This document shows positions 46,380 to 59,212 of a stretch of DNA of 64,000 nucleotides, one piece after another. Positions within the stretch are counted from its first letter, which is position 1. Every line of letters starts with the position of its first letter. Source of the DNA: Astropecten irregularis (taxonomy: Eukaryota > Echinodermata > Asteroidea > Paxillosida > Astropectinidae); assembly GCA_963971285.1 (NCBI GenBank), contig OZ020251.1, positions 8,246,001-8,310,000 on the forward strand, given 5' to 3'. The notes beneath the pieces were generated by a model. It saw only the letters and a program-made list of their open reading frames with translations. It was not told where the DNA came from and did no database searches. The position numbers and the translations under genes are program-made.

Positions 46380-48130
46380 CATTTCAACCTACTTACTTCG
46401 CGTGGTGAAAAAACACTGTGTTGTCATGAATAGATTGTTCTCCTCCAAGCTGTAGCTAGTAAACACTCTCATTGAGACAGGATACACGACCAAAATGTAA
46501 GCCCGTGTCCCAATTATCTGGCTGCGGCTGCAAATTACGTACTTACATATGGCAGCCACTAGCCATTGACTGCAGCCGTCGGAACGCTGCCTAAGACATG
46601 CGCAGAACGGTGGTTGTTGTACGGAAGCCAAATTATGCCAGATGATCTCGCAAGTTTTCTTGTATACATCGCGCGCGTGCATATATTTTTTATGCATAAT
46701 ATCTGTCCGCCGCAATAGTCGCTATCAGATGATTTTTCTAGGCTAAACGCATACGATTTTTGAACTAGCTCCTCATTCAAAAGTGGTAAGAGCTAGGATC
46801 ATTCAGGATTCTTTCGCCAAAAGTCAATGTTAGGCAAGGTCTTTCCTTCAGTGACACAAACACAACCAAATTACGTGACTAAGATTAAAGGTGATAAAGC
46901 TTTATATCTTAATCAAATGTCTTTGTGTGTATAAGGTTGTGACGATTTTTTATATCATAAGCGGAAAAGCCCTGTGTTCTGTTTTCAACAGACACAACCT
47001 CTAGTTATTATTATTATTGTTTAACTTCCTCCTTTTATTATGCGTGCCAAATGAGCTGCTTCACATCAACCCTTGTCAACATTGCATGACCATTTCAAGG
47101 TTATTGTCAATAATTCATCAATCCCTGCTCCTTTTCTCTTGAAATACAACGGACAATGAGGCATAAGTCAGTGTAATTTGAATTTTTTTTTTTCAATACG
47201 GAACACTAAGGGCAGTCAAACTAATACGTAAGCCAAAAACGAAACTGTCAATCACAAAACGAATTCAAGTGATCAATGGCAATTTAATAACAATCCTAAT
47301 TTAACTGTCGTTTATATTATAAATATAAGTTATATACAGTTGCAAACTGCCTATATTCCGAAATATTGACCTGAACATGTCAAATGCTTTCGTTTAGGAG
47401 GGCTTGACGTTTCGATCCGTGCATTTTTATAATTCTAAAAAGCAAGGGGACAAGAACATGTCAATGAAAAAAAATCGGATGAGAGTATCAGGACATGATG
47501 AAACCACCAGCATGGAGGAATGCATAGTACATGCACGGACTGAAGGCCAACTGACCAATTATGTAGGACTGGATCGTAGTGGAGGGGTACTCCTGTAAGG
47601 TACAAGCTAGGGCACCATGCGAGGCACTGAAGTACATGTTTTTCTATGTAGTCTAAGAAAAATTCATTTAATGTGTGGACATTCCCACAAGACCAATTAA
47701 CACCAAGCTCCTGGGCTTGATCAGAGGTATTACAGTAGCAATTGAGATAGAGCTTTGTGCCAATATTTTTACAATACACCTCTTGGTTTCTTACCTTATA
47801 GACAAGTGCCGATTGGGCAGGATTATAGCACTTTCGGAGTGGTAAAAGTCGCCTTGTCGCAATGATCTTCTCAACAACACGACTTTTAGCGAAAACGAGA
47901 ATTCGAATTATACGGATAGCTTATTGTCCAAGTCAACGAAATGCAACAAGTAAGTCGGCTTATCCTGATAAATAACAATGTAAATTATCAGGACAGGTCG
48001 CCTTAATTATATCGACTTGGCGAGAAAACTTATGTAGTTTTCTGGATAAGTCTAATGGCACTGGTGTAGCTCCGTGAGTATACGTTGTACAATGTATGGA
48101 TATGTACTGCATATGTCAATTTATCAATAA
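46380..48130. other. Non-coding spacer with one dispersed repeat
   Basis: 46765-47005 matches 3060-3330 in reverse complement. The rest has no supported gene; the minus-strand frame 47435-47779 (114 codons) has scattered cysteines but no family resemblance. Confidence 0.45.
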
Positions 48131-50004
48131 AATTGATTAAATGTTTTATTCGCAGAAATTCCCCTTACTGGCAGTTTCTGAACTGCCAGTGCAGGGATGT
48201 GTGTATGTGCTCAATGTAACAGTGTTTTGTACATACACACACATGGGTAATTTACTGTGAACACATACCATAGCAAGCAAGTATCTCACCAATATCCAGG
48301 TCAGCCAATAGGCTGCAGGATTGCCGTATTGATTTATGCATATTCATTACTTGTAGGCAGTAATGGTTACAGGGGGCGTGTGATAATGTTTGTTGTTTAC
48401 TTTGCAACATGAATTGTGGGGGCAACTTGTGTACAGGAAAATGCAAATAAATTGATACAAAATAAGCCCCTGTTGTTAGTTCATTTCAGAAGAAGTGCCA
48501 TTCAGTTAGCAATGTTTAGAGCAGGAAATTAAAGGTTGTAAACGCAGGATTTTGAAACAAAATCAAGGAAAATACTGGTTTCTGAACAGTAACAGTTGCT
48601 GTGGTTAGTAATTTGTTAATGTTTACCTAGGAAATGTATTTTGTGTTTTCTGGTCAAAGTTTATGTGAATTTAGGTTGCTTGTTTGGGCAAATAATACCA
48701 ATATGAATGTCGCAACAAACACAGCATTACAAACAGGATCCACTCATGAATATTCATATACAGTGAAGCAAAAGGAGGGCCAATCAATGCCTGGTAAATG
48801 GTCCAATGGGAGCAGGAGTTGGTCAAATTTCTAGCCAATGGTTGAGCTCCAACAGTTCACTGCTGCCTAGGAGTTATGAGTTCAGTGGGTCAGGCTGCAC
48901 TTTGTCACAGATAATCCATTGGTTATCATAAACCAAAACACGAGGCACAGACAAAGTAATTAATTTTAAAAACTAAGAAAACATCTGCTCAATCTGATAT
49001 AGAGACTTATTATTGATTGCTTATTTTGTAATGGAACTTTATTTTTCGGCTTTGATGATGAGCATATAATTGATAAAATGTTTTATTCGCAGAAATTCCC
49101 AATACTGGCAGTTCCTGAGCTGCCAGTGCAGGGATGTGTGTATGTTCTCAATGTAACAGTGTTTTGTACATACACACACATGGGTAATTTACTGTGTACA
49201 CATACTATAGCAAGCAAGTATCTCAGCAATATCCAGGTCAGCCAATAGGCTGCAGGATTGCCTTATTGATTTATGCATATTCATTACTTGTAGACAGTAA
49301 TGGTTGCAGGGGTGTGTGATATTGTTTGTTGTTCACTTTGCAACATGAGTTGTGGGGGCAACTTGTGTACCAAAATAAATGCAAATAAATTGATACAAAA
49401 TAAGCCCCTGTTGTTAGTTCATTTCAGAAGAAGTGTTATTCAGGTAGCAATGTTTAGAGCAGGAAAATATAGGTAGTAAACACAGGATTTTGGAACAAAA
49501 TCAAGGAAAATACTGGTTTTTGAACAGTATCAGTTGCTGTGGTTAGTTATTTGTTAATGTTTACCTAGCAAAGGTGTTTTGTGTTTTCTGGTCAAAGTTT
49601 AGGTGAATTTAGGTTGTTTGTTTGGGCAAATAATACCAATATGAATGTCGCAACAAACACAGCATTTACAAACAGGATCCACTAATGAATATTCATATAC
49701 AGTGAAGCAAAATGAGGGCCAATCAATGCCTGTTAAATGGTCCAATGGGAGCGGGGGTCGGTTAAATTTCTAGCCAATGGCTGAGCTCCAAAAGTTCACT
49801 GCTGCCTAAGAGTTATGAGTTCAGTGGGTTATACTGCACTTTGTCACAGACAATTCATTGGTTATCATAAACCAAAACACGAGGCACAAACAAAGTAATT
49901 AATTTTAAAAGCTAAGAAAACATCTGCTCAATCTGATATAGAGACTTATTATTGATTGCTTATTTTGTAATGGAACTTTATTTTTCGGCTTTGATGATGA
50001 GCAT
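48131..50004. repeat. 937-bp tandem duplication
   Basis: Units 48131-49066 and 49068-50004 align end to end with few differences. Each opens with aatgttttattcgcagaaattcc, then a hairpin (actggcag...ctgccagt), and closes with ggctttgatgatgagcat. A diverged piece of the same 3' part recurs at 50701-50840, just before the third discoidin gene. No coding content. Confidence 0.85.
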
Positions 50005-50949
50005 GCGCATTTGAAGTGAGTACCACTGTGGCAGGGGTTATATGGGGACCATGTGTGCATTGGCAATGCATGTAGTTACATGTAAACATAAAGAGATGTT
50101 AATGTGTGTGTAAACTTCATCTCAGAAAATCATCCCAAAAAGGCTCAACTCCTTTATTAGAACAAACAAAATATACACACAAAATCAGGTTGCAGCTACT
50201 CACATTATGATAATATGCCTGCACTGTGTACATTTCACTTGTGAAGGCAGTATTTTATCTGCTTTTTTATCAAACAATGTTGTAAATTTCATTTATTCTT
50301 CAAAGAATCAACGCCAACTTTTCAACATTTTCGTGTTGTCTTAAAACATTATCGACAAGTGATAAGTGTTGGTTTTAAACAAAATTGATAAGGCCTGTCT
50401 GGCAAAATAATTATATTCATTACAATGACGTCATTTAATAGACAAAAATGATGTCCGGAGATCAATAAAAACAATCTTACCTTTTTGAATTTACTACGTC
50501 GAGTAACAATAGCTTTCTTTTAAATTTGGTATTGTGCGACACGTACACATAGACAATTATGTATAATGTATGCATTATGTATTATGAAACAAAACATGGG
50601 ACACAAACAAGTTCAATAATTTTGAAAATTAAGCATACATTAATACGAAAATGCATAATGTATTAAACAAAAACAGAAGAAAAAAAAATTGTTCACAATT
50701 TATTGGTTATTATAAAAAAAATCACGAGACACAAGCAAGGTAATTAATTTAAAAACTAAGCAAACATCTGCTCAATCTGATTTAGAGACACTGTGCTTAT
50801 TGCTTTTTTATAATGGAATATTATTTTCCGGCTTTAATGACTCGTATCATCCATGCGTATCGGAATGGGATGCAAATGCAAATGTATCGCCAGTTCAGCT
50901 TAGCTACCCGTGTTATCAAGTCATTTCTGCATCAAGACTCAGTGCTAAC

Positions 50950-53900
50950 ATGAAGTTGTTTCAAATTGTCACATTTTTGGCTTGCTGCACCATTGCTGTG
51001 CAAACCTTTCGTGAATACGTTCAATGCCCCGGGAGAGGGAGAGGGATAGGATGGAGAGGGAGGTGGTGCCGTTGTGATTGTGAGGAGACTCCAGAAGGTA
51101 TGTTTTGGACCAAGCAAATACAAAATTATATCAGGCAGTTCTGCTGTAAGACCAGTATCTGCTAACCAGGTGTACGTTTCCCATGGCTAGCATAATTATT
51201 AAAACAATAATTATAAAATTACATTAAACATGCAGATTGTTAATACAGTGAATGTTTACCTTGTCTACATATTGGATATTTCCAATGGTTTGATAACGAA
51301 ATGGTTTTAAGTTATGGACCTGCTCTTTTGGAATGTCCAATGTCCGATACCAAAACCAGATTAACAGTAGATGATGATAAATATGTTTCCATTGGAGGCG
51401 TATACTTCATATTATTTCCAATATGGTCCTCGATAAACACACACGTTATGACTGCTTAACACAGTCATATAACCGTTGTACGTACCTCAGTGAACGAGAC
51501 CAGTCAGTGATCATCTATAGTAATTTATCTGAAGTCCTTTCATTAGATGTTGGTGTGGCATAAGGCTCAATCCTAGACCTCAATTTTATTTCATATACAA
51601 GTGATCCGGCATCACGTATCCCTTGCATAGGACTCCACATTAACTTGAAGTTCAACCGTTATTACCAGAATTGAGCATACATTGAATGTAGCCCTTGCAT
51701 GAATTCGTGATTGGTCAATCAGATATAAACTTACTAAATATTCCAGAAGCCATGAAACCACGTAGATTGATGATTATATTAGTTTAAAAGCCGTATCCTC
51801 TTTGAATGATCCCACATGTACCGTTCTTAGGTTGCAGCATTGCTGTGTGTATCGATGAAATGATCCCTGGGATACGAGGGTGTGTGAGTGGTTTCGTGGT
51901 TTCTGACTGCCAAACGAACAAAGATAATTGACTATTGGGGGCACCACCAACGTAGGATAATTCAGTTGGTAGATAGCCTGTAAGGTTTTTAGGAGTTCGC
52001 CTGCTCGAATCCCGCTCCAGTCAACTTTGCTTTGTTCACTTTTCAATTCAGTCAGTTCCCCTTAGATTATTAGTCCGTGGGCCGTGAGGCCAAATTCGCT
52101 TTAGTTTTTGAGTTACGTGACCATCATCACCGAATTTGTTCCCATGGGGCATGGATGTAGATCTGACGTTACTGAACGAGAATTGATTTGTCGCCACGTC
52201 CAATTTGTGTTCCCTAAAGAGAAATTTGCGATAGAAAATCGTCAAATTTTACGTACAGAAAAAAACATAAGAATAAACAGCGCCCTCAATCGGTAAGAAG
52301 TAATTATCTACGTAATAAAACTATAAGAACTGCATACCTGTGCTAATTTTATTCCCGATGTAAAACCCTTTCCATGATTGGAAACTGATCAAACTTCAAT
52401 GTAATTATTTCTAGGGACATTTTATTTGTCGTTTTAATTATGGGAAAATTAGGTGAATGCTGGGTGGAAAAGGTTTTTTAAGATGTTTCTCCCAGCAAAA
52501 TTCTAAATGATGAAGAAGTAATTAAATGCTGCAAAATGCTCATCAACCAAAATGAGAGCCTAAAATAATCATGCTTGGGAATGCCTGACGTTTTGAACCT
52601 ACCATAATATTTAATCTACATAAAATTACAATAAAAACATTTGATGGCAAAGAAAATAAAACAATTATCACAATGAGGTTGAGACTTCCATGTAGTTGCA
52701 TACATGACTTTATTCCCACAAAGGAATATTTATTTCAAGCCACACACACTGTATCATCTCACATGATTTTGCTGTTAAAATATTTCTGTCCAAAATGATT
52801 ATTATAAGATGTATATTTCTTTTTTAGAAAACACTAACAGAAATATCTTGTCACGCATGATCAAAACTACAGTATTCTTTATATTTTTATAAGAAAAGAA
52901 ATGACTAAGTTTTTCAATTATATTCTCTTGGGACTCAGATGGCTGAGCTGATTAAGCTTAAACTTTCACAGGGGTAATTTCATGTGTACACATGTTGGAT
53001 CAGACAGTGTAAGTGACAGTGTGAAGTGTAAGTTCACTTTTGTTACCCTTTGCAATCACATATTTTACTTTTCACCCTACATGCAGCTCATTGCAAAAGC
53101 ACACAAAGCCAATGTATCCTAGAAAAAAAACATTTTATTTGGGGTATATTTAGTGTTATGAGCAAGATAATGTTATTATTATAATTGTTTATAATATACA
53201 ATTTTAACATCCTTCGTTAGAATGTCAATCATATTTTAATTTAATTCTTATTTGTATATTTCTAAATTTTTATTTAAATACAATGTTTGTTTAGTGGTAA
53301 AGACTATTGTATGGAGCCCATCACAAAATGAAGTGGTGAAATCTCTGTTTTCGGATCAAATTTAAAGTCATAATAATAATTAAACAAAATGCCGTAAATT
53401 GTACAAGTGTAGGGCCCGTCTTTTGTGTCAGACCATTTTTGTGCATAATGTTTTTTTATTGTTCGTGTTGGAAATTCTACATTTCAAAACAAAACAGTCA
53501 TTAGAATAATTTCCCAGTGTTTTCAAAAACCGACTTTCATACATAATAATGCCAAATTGCAACAGCAGTTTGCTGGGATGGGAGCAACATCTTCAGAAAC
53601 GTGTCATATTTTCCATTCAGGCATTCACCTAACTGTCCTTTTAAATAATTAAAACGACAAATAAAATGTCCCTATAAATAATTACGTTGAAGTTAAATCA
53701 GTTTCCAATCATGTAAAGGGTTTTACATCGGGAATAAAATTAGCACGGGTATAATGTAGTTCCTATAGTTTTATGATGTAGATAATTACTTTATACCGAT
53801 TGAGGGCGCTGTTTATTCTTATGTTTTTGCTGTACGTACAATTTGACGATTTTCTGTCACAAATTTCTCTTTAAGGAAGACAAATTGGACGTGGGAACAA

Positions 53901-56900
53901 ATCAATTCTTGTTCAGTAATGTCAGATCTACATCCATGCCGAATGGGAACAAATTCGGTGATGATGGTCACGAAACGAACGAATAAAAGGCCACGGCCCA
54001 CGGACTATATTAAAAAGCCTCTTCAGTTAAGATTTTCGTGTGTGTGAAATAGCTGCACGATAATTTCACATACAGCATTATGTTCGTGTTTATTTATAAT
54101 GACATATCGCCAACATTGGACACCTTTTAACCTCATTCGGCTGTATTAATATATTTAATTATTCGTTCTTCACAGATACCAAGTAAAGTGCCCCTGTTCG
54201 TTTAATTGGTTGTTTTGTTCGGTTTTTGTGGTGTTAGATATATTGGGGGATTTGGTTTCTCTTTCCCTTTGCTGTTGCCTCGTCATTTCTCATTTTCATT
54301 TCTCGTTTTCATTTCTCGTTGTCATTTTTCGTTGTCATTTCTCGTTGTCATTTCTCATTGTCATTTCTTCTCTTCTCTTCTCTTCTCTTCTCTTCTCTTC
54401 TCTTCTCTTCTCTTCTCTTCTCTTCTCTTCTCTTCTCTTCTCTTCTCTTCTCTTCTCTTCTCTTCTCTTCTCTTCTCTTCTCTTCTCTTCTCTTCTCTTC
54501 TCTTCTCTTCTCTCCCCTTCTCTTCTCTTCTCTTCTCTTCTCTTCTCTTGTCTTGTCTTGTCTTGTCTTGTCTTGTCTTGTCTTGTCTTGTCTTGTCTTG
54601 TCTTGTCTTGTCTTGTCTTGTCTTGTCTTGTCTTGTCTTGTCTTGTCTTGTCTTGTCTTGTCTTGTCTTGTCTTGTCTTGTCTTGTCTTGTCTTGTCTTG
54701 TCTTGTCTTGTCTTGTCTTGTCTTGTCTTGTCTTGTCTTGTCTTGTCTTGTCTTGTCTTGTCTTGTCTTGTCTTGTCTTGTCTTGTCTTGTCTTGTCTTG
54801 TCTTGTCTTGTCTTGTCTTGTCTTGTCTTCTCTTCTCTTGTCTTCTCTTGTCTTCTCTTGTCTTCCCTTCTCCCCTACTTTCTTGTCTTGTCTTGTCTTG
54901 TCTTGTCTTGTCTTGTCTTGTCTTCTCTTCTCCCCTACTTTCTTCTCTTCTCTTCTCTTCTCTTCTCTTCTCTTCTCTTCTCTTCTCTTCTCTTCTCTTC
55001 TCTTCTCTTCTCTTCTCTTCTCTTCTCTTCTCTTCTCTTCTCTTCTCTTCTCTTCTCTTCTCTTCTCTTCTCTTCTCTCTCCCCTTCTCTTCTCTAGGCT
55101 ACTCCTCTGCTGACTACAAGGGAAAGTAAATCACGTTACTATCTAGCTTAATCCCTGGTGATGTATTTTCTCATGTTTACACCCTTTTCATTGTTTCATT
55201 GTATTTTTTCCCAAAGAGGTTCCAACAACTACTCCTCTGCTGACTACAAGTGAAGGTAAATCACGTTACTATCTAGTTTAATCCCTGGTGATGTATTTTC
55301 TCATGTTTACCCCCGTATCATTGTTTCATTGTATTTTTTCCAATAGAGGTCCCAACAACTACTCCTCTGCTGACTACAAGGGAAGGTAAATCACGTTACT
55401 ATCTAGCTTAATCCCTGGTGATGTATTAATGATCAGGTGATTGTTTCATTTTGTGGCCCGTTGTTGCCAGGCTGGTTGGTCAGCTGGCCGGTTACCTGTA
55501 ACTGGCTGGTTGCAATAGCTGCCTCGTGGTAGTTCGTTCAAACTACTGTTAGTGGTCTAACTGTCCCATGTTGAATTTTCTGTTTGTTCAAGTACATTTA
55601 CAAAACAGTATTTTTAGGACCATGTTTATGTTGTCTGTTTTAGATCAATTCAAATTTAAACAAATCTGTCAAGACCAATCATAACAATATTATTACCGTT
55701 AGGTATCTGCTTCTGAAATTGCCACTGTCTTGTCCCGTCCTCTCCTGGAACGCCCGTCCTCGTCCCTTCCTGTCCCGTCATGGACAGGCTCGGCTCGGGT
55801 CGGCTCGGACATGCTTGGCCCAAAGTAAGGGTTTAGGAAAAAAGTTTTACCTCGTTGTGGGTACTTTTTAAGGTTTATGGAAGTTACTCAGTTGGTGTAC
55901 CACGTACATCTCAATAAATTTCACTTTTTTACGACGAATTTCTTTCAATTCAATTAATTTTTGTTTATGTTTGATAACTTGTGTGCTCCGAATGTGCAAT
56001 AAACATTCTCCGTCTGGTTGTTATTTTTTTTCACTGGGCCTCACAAGTTGAGTGTTCAGATCCGCAACCTTTAGGCCTTGAAAACCGCACCATTCCTGAT
56101 GAACGTATAACTGCATCCAATAGTTTTAGTGAATCAAGAGCATCGAATGGTCGTCTGAATAACCCGAATGGAACCTGGATGCCAATGAGGTGGGTGCCGA
56201 AAAAAAAAGCCTATAATAATGAAGAAGATTAGTTGACAATAAGGGACGGAATACCTTTAATTATCCATCAGGTGAATTAATTCGCATGGTATTGTATTTA
56301 AAATGGTTGTGTTATCAAAATGTTGAATTAGCCTTGAACATCACGGCTATGCAGACAGTATAATTATTTCATGAACGCATTTGCTGTTCGGTATTCTATT
56401 AGGACAATGGTTCCAGTGATGCACGCAATGTCTCCTCCAATTTTCATTTGATGTCCTTCAGTTGTTGCGAATTTGTTCATTTGTAAATGCAGAAGGGGAT
56501 TTGTATTTTAAAAACTCCAGCCCTTTTTCAAAGCAGGATTGGGTTGTTTACCTTAATATTAGCCTACTTTAACATTATATCCGGTTTATCTCTTGAGGCA
56601 TTTAACCCAACTGCAAGAGCCAGATGTCTCTGGAGCAGACGGCCTTGTAACTTCCTGCCGGATCTATTTTTAGCTCACAAGGTGGTTGTGCAAGCAGCTC
56701 CATGCAATCACACACATTTGGATTTTCGTTGTTTGTGGACTAATTTTAACGATCAAAGTCAGAAAATATGGTTTAAAACCAGACAATTAGAAATATGGCA
56801 TTACATATTACACTGTTTGGTCTCTAAACACCAATGAAAAGGATTGGGCAGACACAATTTTTCAGTCAGTCAAGATATATTAATCATTCTCAGCGTGTGA

Positions 56901-59126
56901 TATGTGTGGCCTCCAAATTCCTGGTACAGTTTTGGCAGAATACCCGGAAATACAATTTTGATATACTCACCAGAAAACTCAAGGAAACCACACGCACAAT
57001 TAACCAATTATATTCAAGCATACTCACTCGTTTACTTAGGGCTTCTTTTCCACGTACGATTGTTTACGTTATGTTGTTTAAAACGAAGTTATATTTTATA
57101 ATGTGTTCATAGTAGATGGAATATTACATTTGTAACACTGCCTAAATAATGTGTTGTCATATATGCCGACTGTGTAATTCTATATAGTACCGAGATACAT
57201 GTATATATTCGACCTCCTATAATTAATAAAAGGTTGACACTGTGTATTTGATCATGGATTTATGTTGTTATATACATTTCTGTATCTATAATGTATTTGT
57301 TTACGTGTGTATTTATCGTCGATCGTGATGTGATATTTGAGTTTTATTTGAGTAATATGTACCCACTGCATCCTTATTTTATTCATACTTAATTTCTGTC
57401 TTTTTTCGTCATAGTTTTACATGTGCCCTTTATGGGTACTGAGTAATCAATACAAATTACGAGGACCTAGCGAGAATTGCAGTGTAATAATTAAACTGGG
57501 TTTAAACGTCAGCAGGCGCGGTTCTAGGGGGGGAGGGGGGGGGGGTGGTAGCCCCCCAAAATGTTGTCACCCCCCCAAAAAAAATGGAGGTGAATTTTTA
57601 TTTTTTTTAATACTGGATTTGTTCAGTTATTAAGCGCCAATTACAAAAAAGAACGCGTTTTGTGGCCTATAATGTGTATGTTTTTCGACCCCTTATAAGA
57701 CATAGCAGAAGCGAGTGTTAGAATAACCCAATATAGGCCCCTATTGGGTCTTCTAGCCCCCCCCCCCCCAAAAAAAAAAATAAAATAAAAATATGGCTCT
57801 TCTAGCCCCCCCCCCCCCCCCCCCCCTAAATTTTAGCTCTAGAACCGCGCTTGCACGTCAGCGATAAATTATACTTGGTGTCGCTTTGTATACAGATTGA
57901 CATAATTATGTTCAACAAATGCAACATACTTATCACATCCGGGTCTACTGATAAGCACCATCACGAGATAATCAGTGGTGAAAATTAACAACGGTAATGC
58001 AAAACAAACGGTAATTGCGCGATGGCAGTCTTAGTGTTGGCTGAAATTTAATACAAGGCGGTGGATAGACGAATTGTGGCAGGGCCAGAGATAACAATGG
58101 CCGCAATGTAATACACGGCCGTTAAAAGACAGTAATATGGTCATCACAAGATAAATTAAGTTGACGAGAAAAAAGTTGTGGTTACTTGGGGATGGAAAAT
58201 TGCGGGATTAAACAGTGACTGGGAAAGAAATGCATCGTCTGCGTGGATAAGACAGATCACGTGGGCTAATACAAATTGCCTGATTCTATGTTTTTTGGCG
58301 TGAGACTCATATTTAAACTTTTGATTCTTGCATCTACAGCTTAAATTACACCTGGATCGAGGTGGACCTGGGTGAGCCTACATTGGTGTCTGGTGTTATC
58401 ACACAAGGTACACCTTCGGGATCGTTCCGCGTGACGAAGTACAAGGTGGCGTTCAATAAGGATTACTCATCCCCCCTTGAACACGTGACCGATGACAGTG
58501 GTAACGTTAAGGTATACACTCAACATGTTTGGTTATCAAATCAGACTTCTTTGTGTTCTGTACGTTGAAATTGATAAATTATGAATCTCGCACATTACAA
58601 ATTCGATCTTCCATTCCTGCAATATTTGTATATGCACATTTGAACGGTGTTTATAAAAACAATATATGAGAGTATACTTTAGTGCTCACATTTCATATAC
58701 TAGGATTTTTACAAGAAACCGACTATTAAAGTGAGCGGGAAAATGCGTTAATAAGTCATAGGACAAGTCAAAGAAAGCTTGGGTGGCCAGTCTTTGCCTA
58801 GCTCGAAATGGTGTTCGACCTATGTCTTTCACGCCCTCTCAGCAATGTGAATATAAATATTCTACGTTTTACAAAACAAACTGTCGCGAAATGTCGTAGC
58901 AGTAGTCATTGCATTTTATTTTTTTGCATAAACCTTATAGTAAATCAGTTTGTGATAATTGCTTTATCTCCAGGTGTTTGATGGCAACATCGATAATGCT
59001 TACACTTCTGTCACCAATATGTTTCATCAGAGTATCAAAGCGGTTGTTGTGCGTGTTGAGCCGGTTCGTTATGAAGCGTGGTTAGCCTTGCGACTGGAGC
59101 TGCTTGGATGTTACATTACTCGCTAA
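50950..59126 (+). CDS. Secreted Cys/Gly-Arg-rich F5/8C discoidin protein (third gene)
   Basis: Inferred exons are 50950-51097, 55217-55255, 55347-55385, 56048-56189, 58340-58511 and 58974-59126. All borders are GT/AG, and the exons join to 230 residues. Residues 1-19 are a signal peptide (MKLFQIVTFLACC). Residues 26-44 are rich in Gly, Arg and Cys (CPGRGRG, WCRCDC). Two 13-residue Thr-rich units follow (EVPTTTPLLTTSE and EVPTTTPLLTTRE). Residues 76-230 are the F5/8C domain with intact TWIEVDLGEP and closing LLGCYI. Discoidin exons are laid out as in copies 1 and 2, so this is the same family, but the PAN exon is absent and the linker differs. Expected to be extracellular. Further exons in the 4.1-kb first intron cannot be excluded. 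Confidence 0.8.
51770..52066 (+). mobile_element. tRNA-related SINE in intron 1 of the third gene
   Basis: Reads gccgtatcctcttt, tggtttctgactgcc, aattcagttggtagat (A-box region), gctcgaatcccgctcc (B box) and cagtcagttccc. It lines up with the reverse complement of 62860-63117. The 3' end (gtggttatttgatga) is missing where it meets the foldback element at 52073. Confidence 0.75.
52073..54005. mobile_element. 1.93-kb foldback element with ~400-bp arms, TA borders
   Basis: The arms 52073-52480 and about 53610-54005 are inverted copies. The outer ends are gtccgtgggccgtg and its complement, with TA just outside on both sides (52071 and 54006), which suggests a Tc1/mariner-like target. Shared inner words are gatgtagatctgac, cagcgccctcaat and acaaataaaatgtccct. 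No transposase in the middle. The arms are moderately diverged, so it is older than the element at 44424. Confidence 0.8.
54366..55080. repeat. (TCTTC)n / (TCTTG)n satellite, ~715 bp
   Basis: Pentanucleotide repeats run as TCTTC (54366-54548), TCTTG (about 54549-54830), a mixed part, and TCTTC again (about 54940-55080). The two variants occupy separate blocks. The array ends directly at tctctag/gctactcct, the acceptor-like start of the first Thr-rich unit, so it may have grown from the polypyrimidine tract of that intron. Confidence 0.95.
55098..55430 (+). repeat. Three tandem mini-exon units of ~130 bp
   Basis: The unit is a short Thr-rich exon plus its intron. Units 2 and 3 have 39-nt exons (55217-55255, 55347-55385) with phase 1 at both ends and donor gaag/gtaaatc. 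Unit 1 (55098-55125) lacks the first part of the exon, has a weaker donor (gaaa/gtaaatc) and would not keep frame, so it is probably dead. The intron parts are nearly identical, so the duplication is recent. Confidence 0.75.
57513..57853. mobile_element. hAT-type MITE in an intron of the third gene
   Basis: The 341-bp element starts CAGGCGCGGTTCTAG and ends CTAGAACCGCGCTTG. Flanks are aacgtcag (57505-57512) and cacgtcag (57854-57861), an 8-bp TSD with one difference. The interior has long C- and A-runs, as in 5265-5467. Confidence 0.8.
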
Positions 59127-59212
59127 TGATATCAAGGAACAAATAATCGAAAACAGAATTTCAGACAAGAATTATATGTCATTCTAAATTATGTATTTAA
59201 TTGTTTATTATT

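Noticed and set aside
47435-47779. 114-codon minus-strand frame with many Cys
   Set aside because: No signal peptide, no regular Cys pattern and no homolog recognised.
52108-52296. Matching short frames in both arms of the foldback element (also 53819-54001)
   Set aside because: They are the same sequence seen twice because the arms are inverted copies. No codon constraint is visible.
54206-55129. Three overlapping frames of 264-307 codons rich in Ser, Leu and Cys
   Set aside because: They are the translation of the TCTTC/TCTTG satellite.
56487-57112. Frames of 116 and 92 codons in an intron of the third gene
   Set aside because: No domain, no splice context, and inside an intron defined by conserved exons on both sides.
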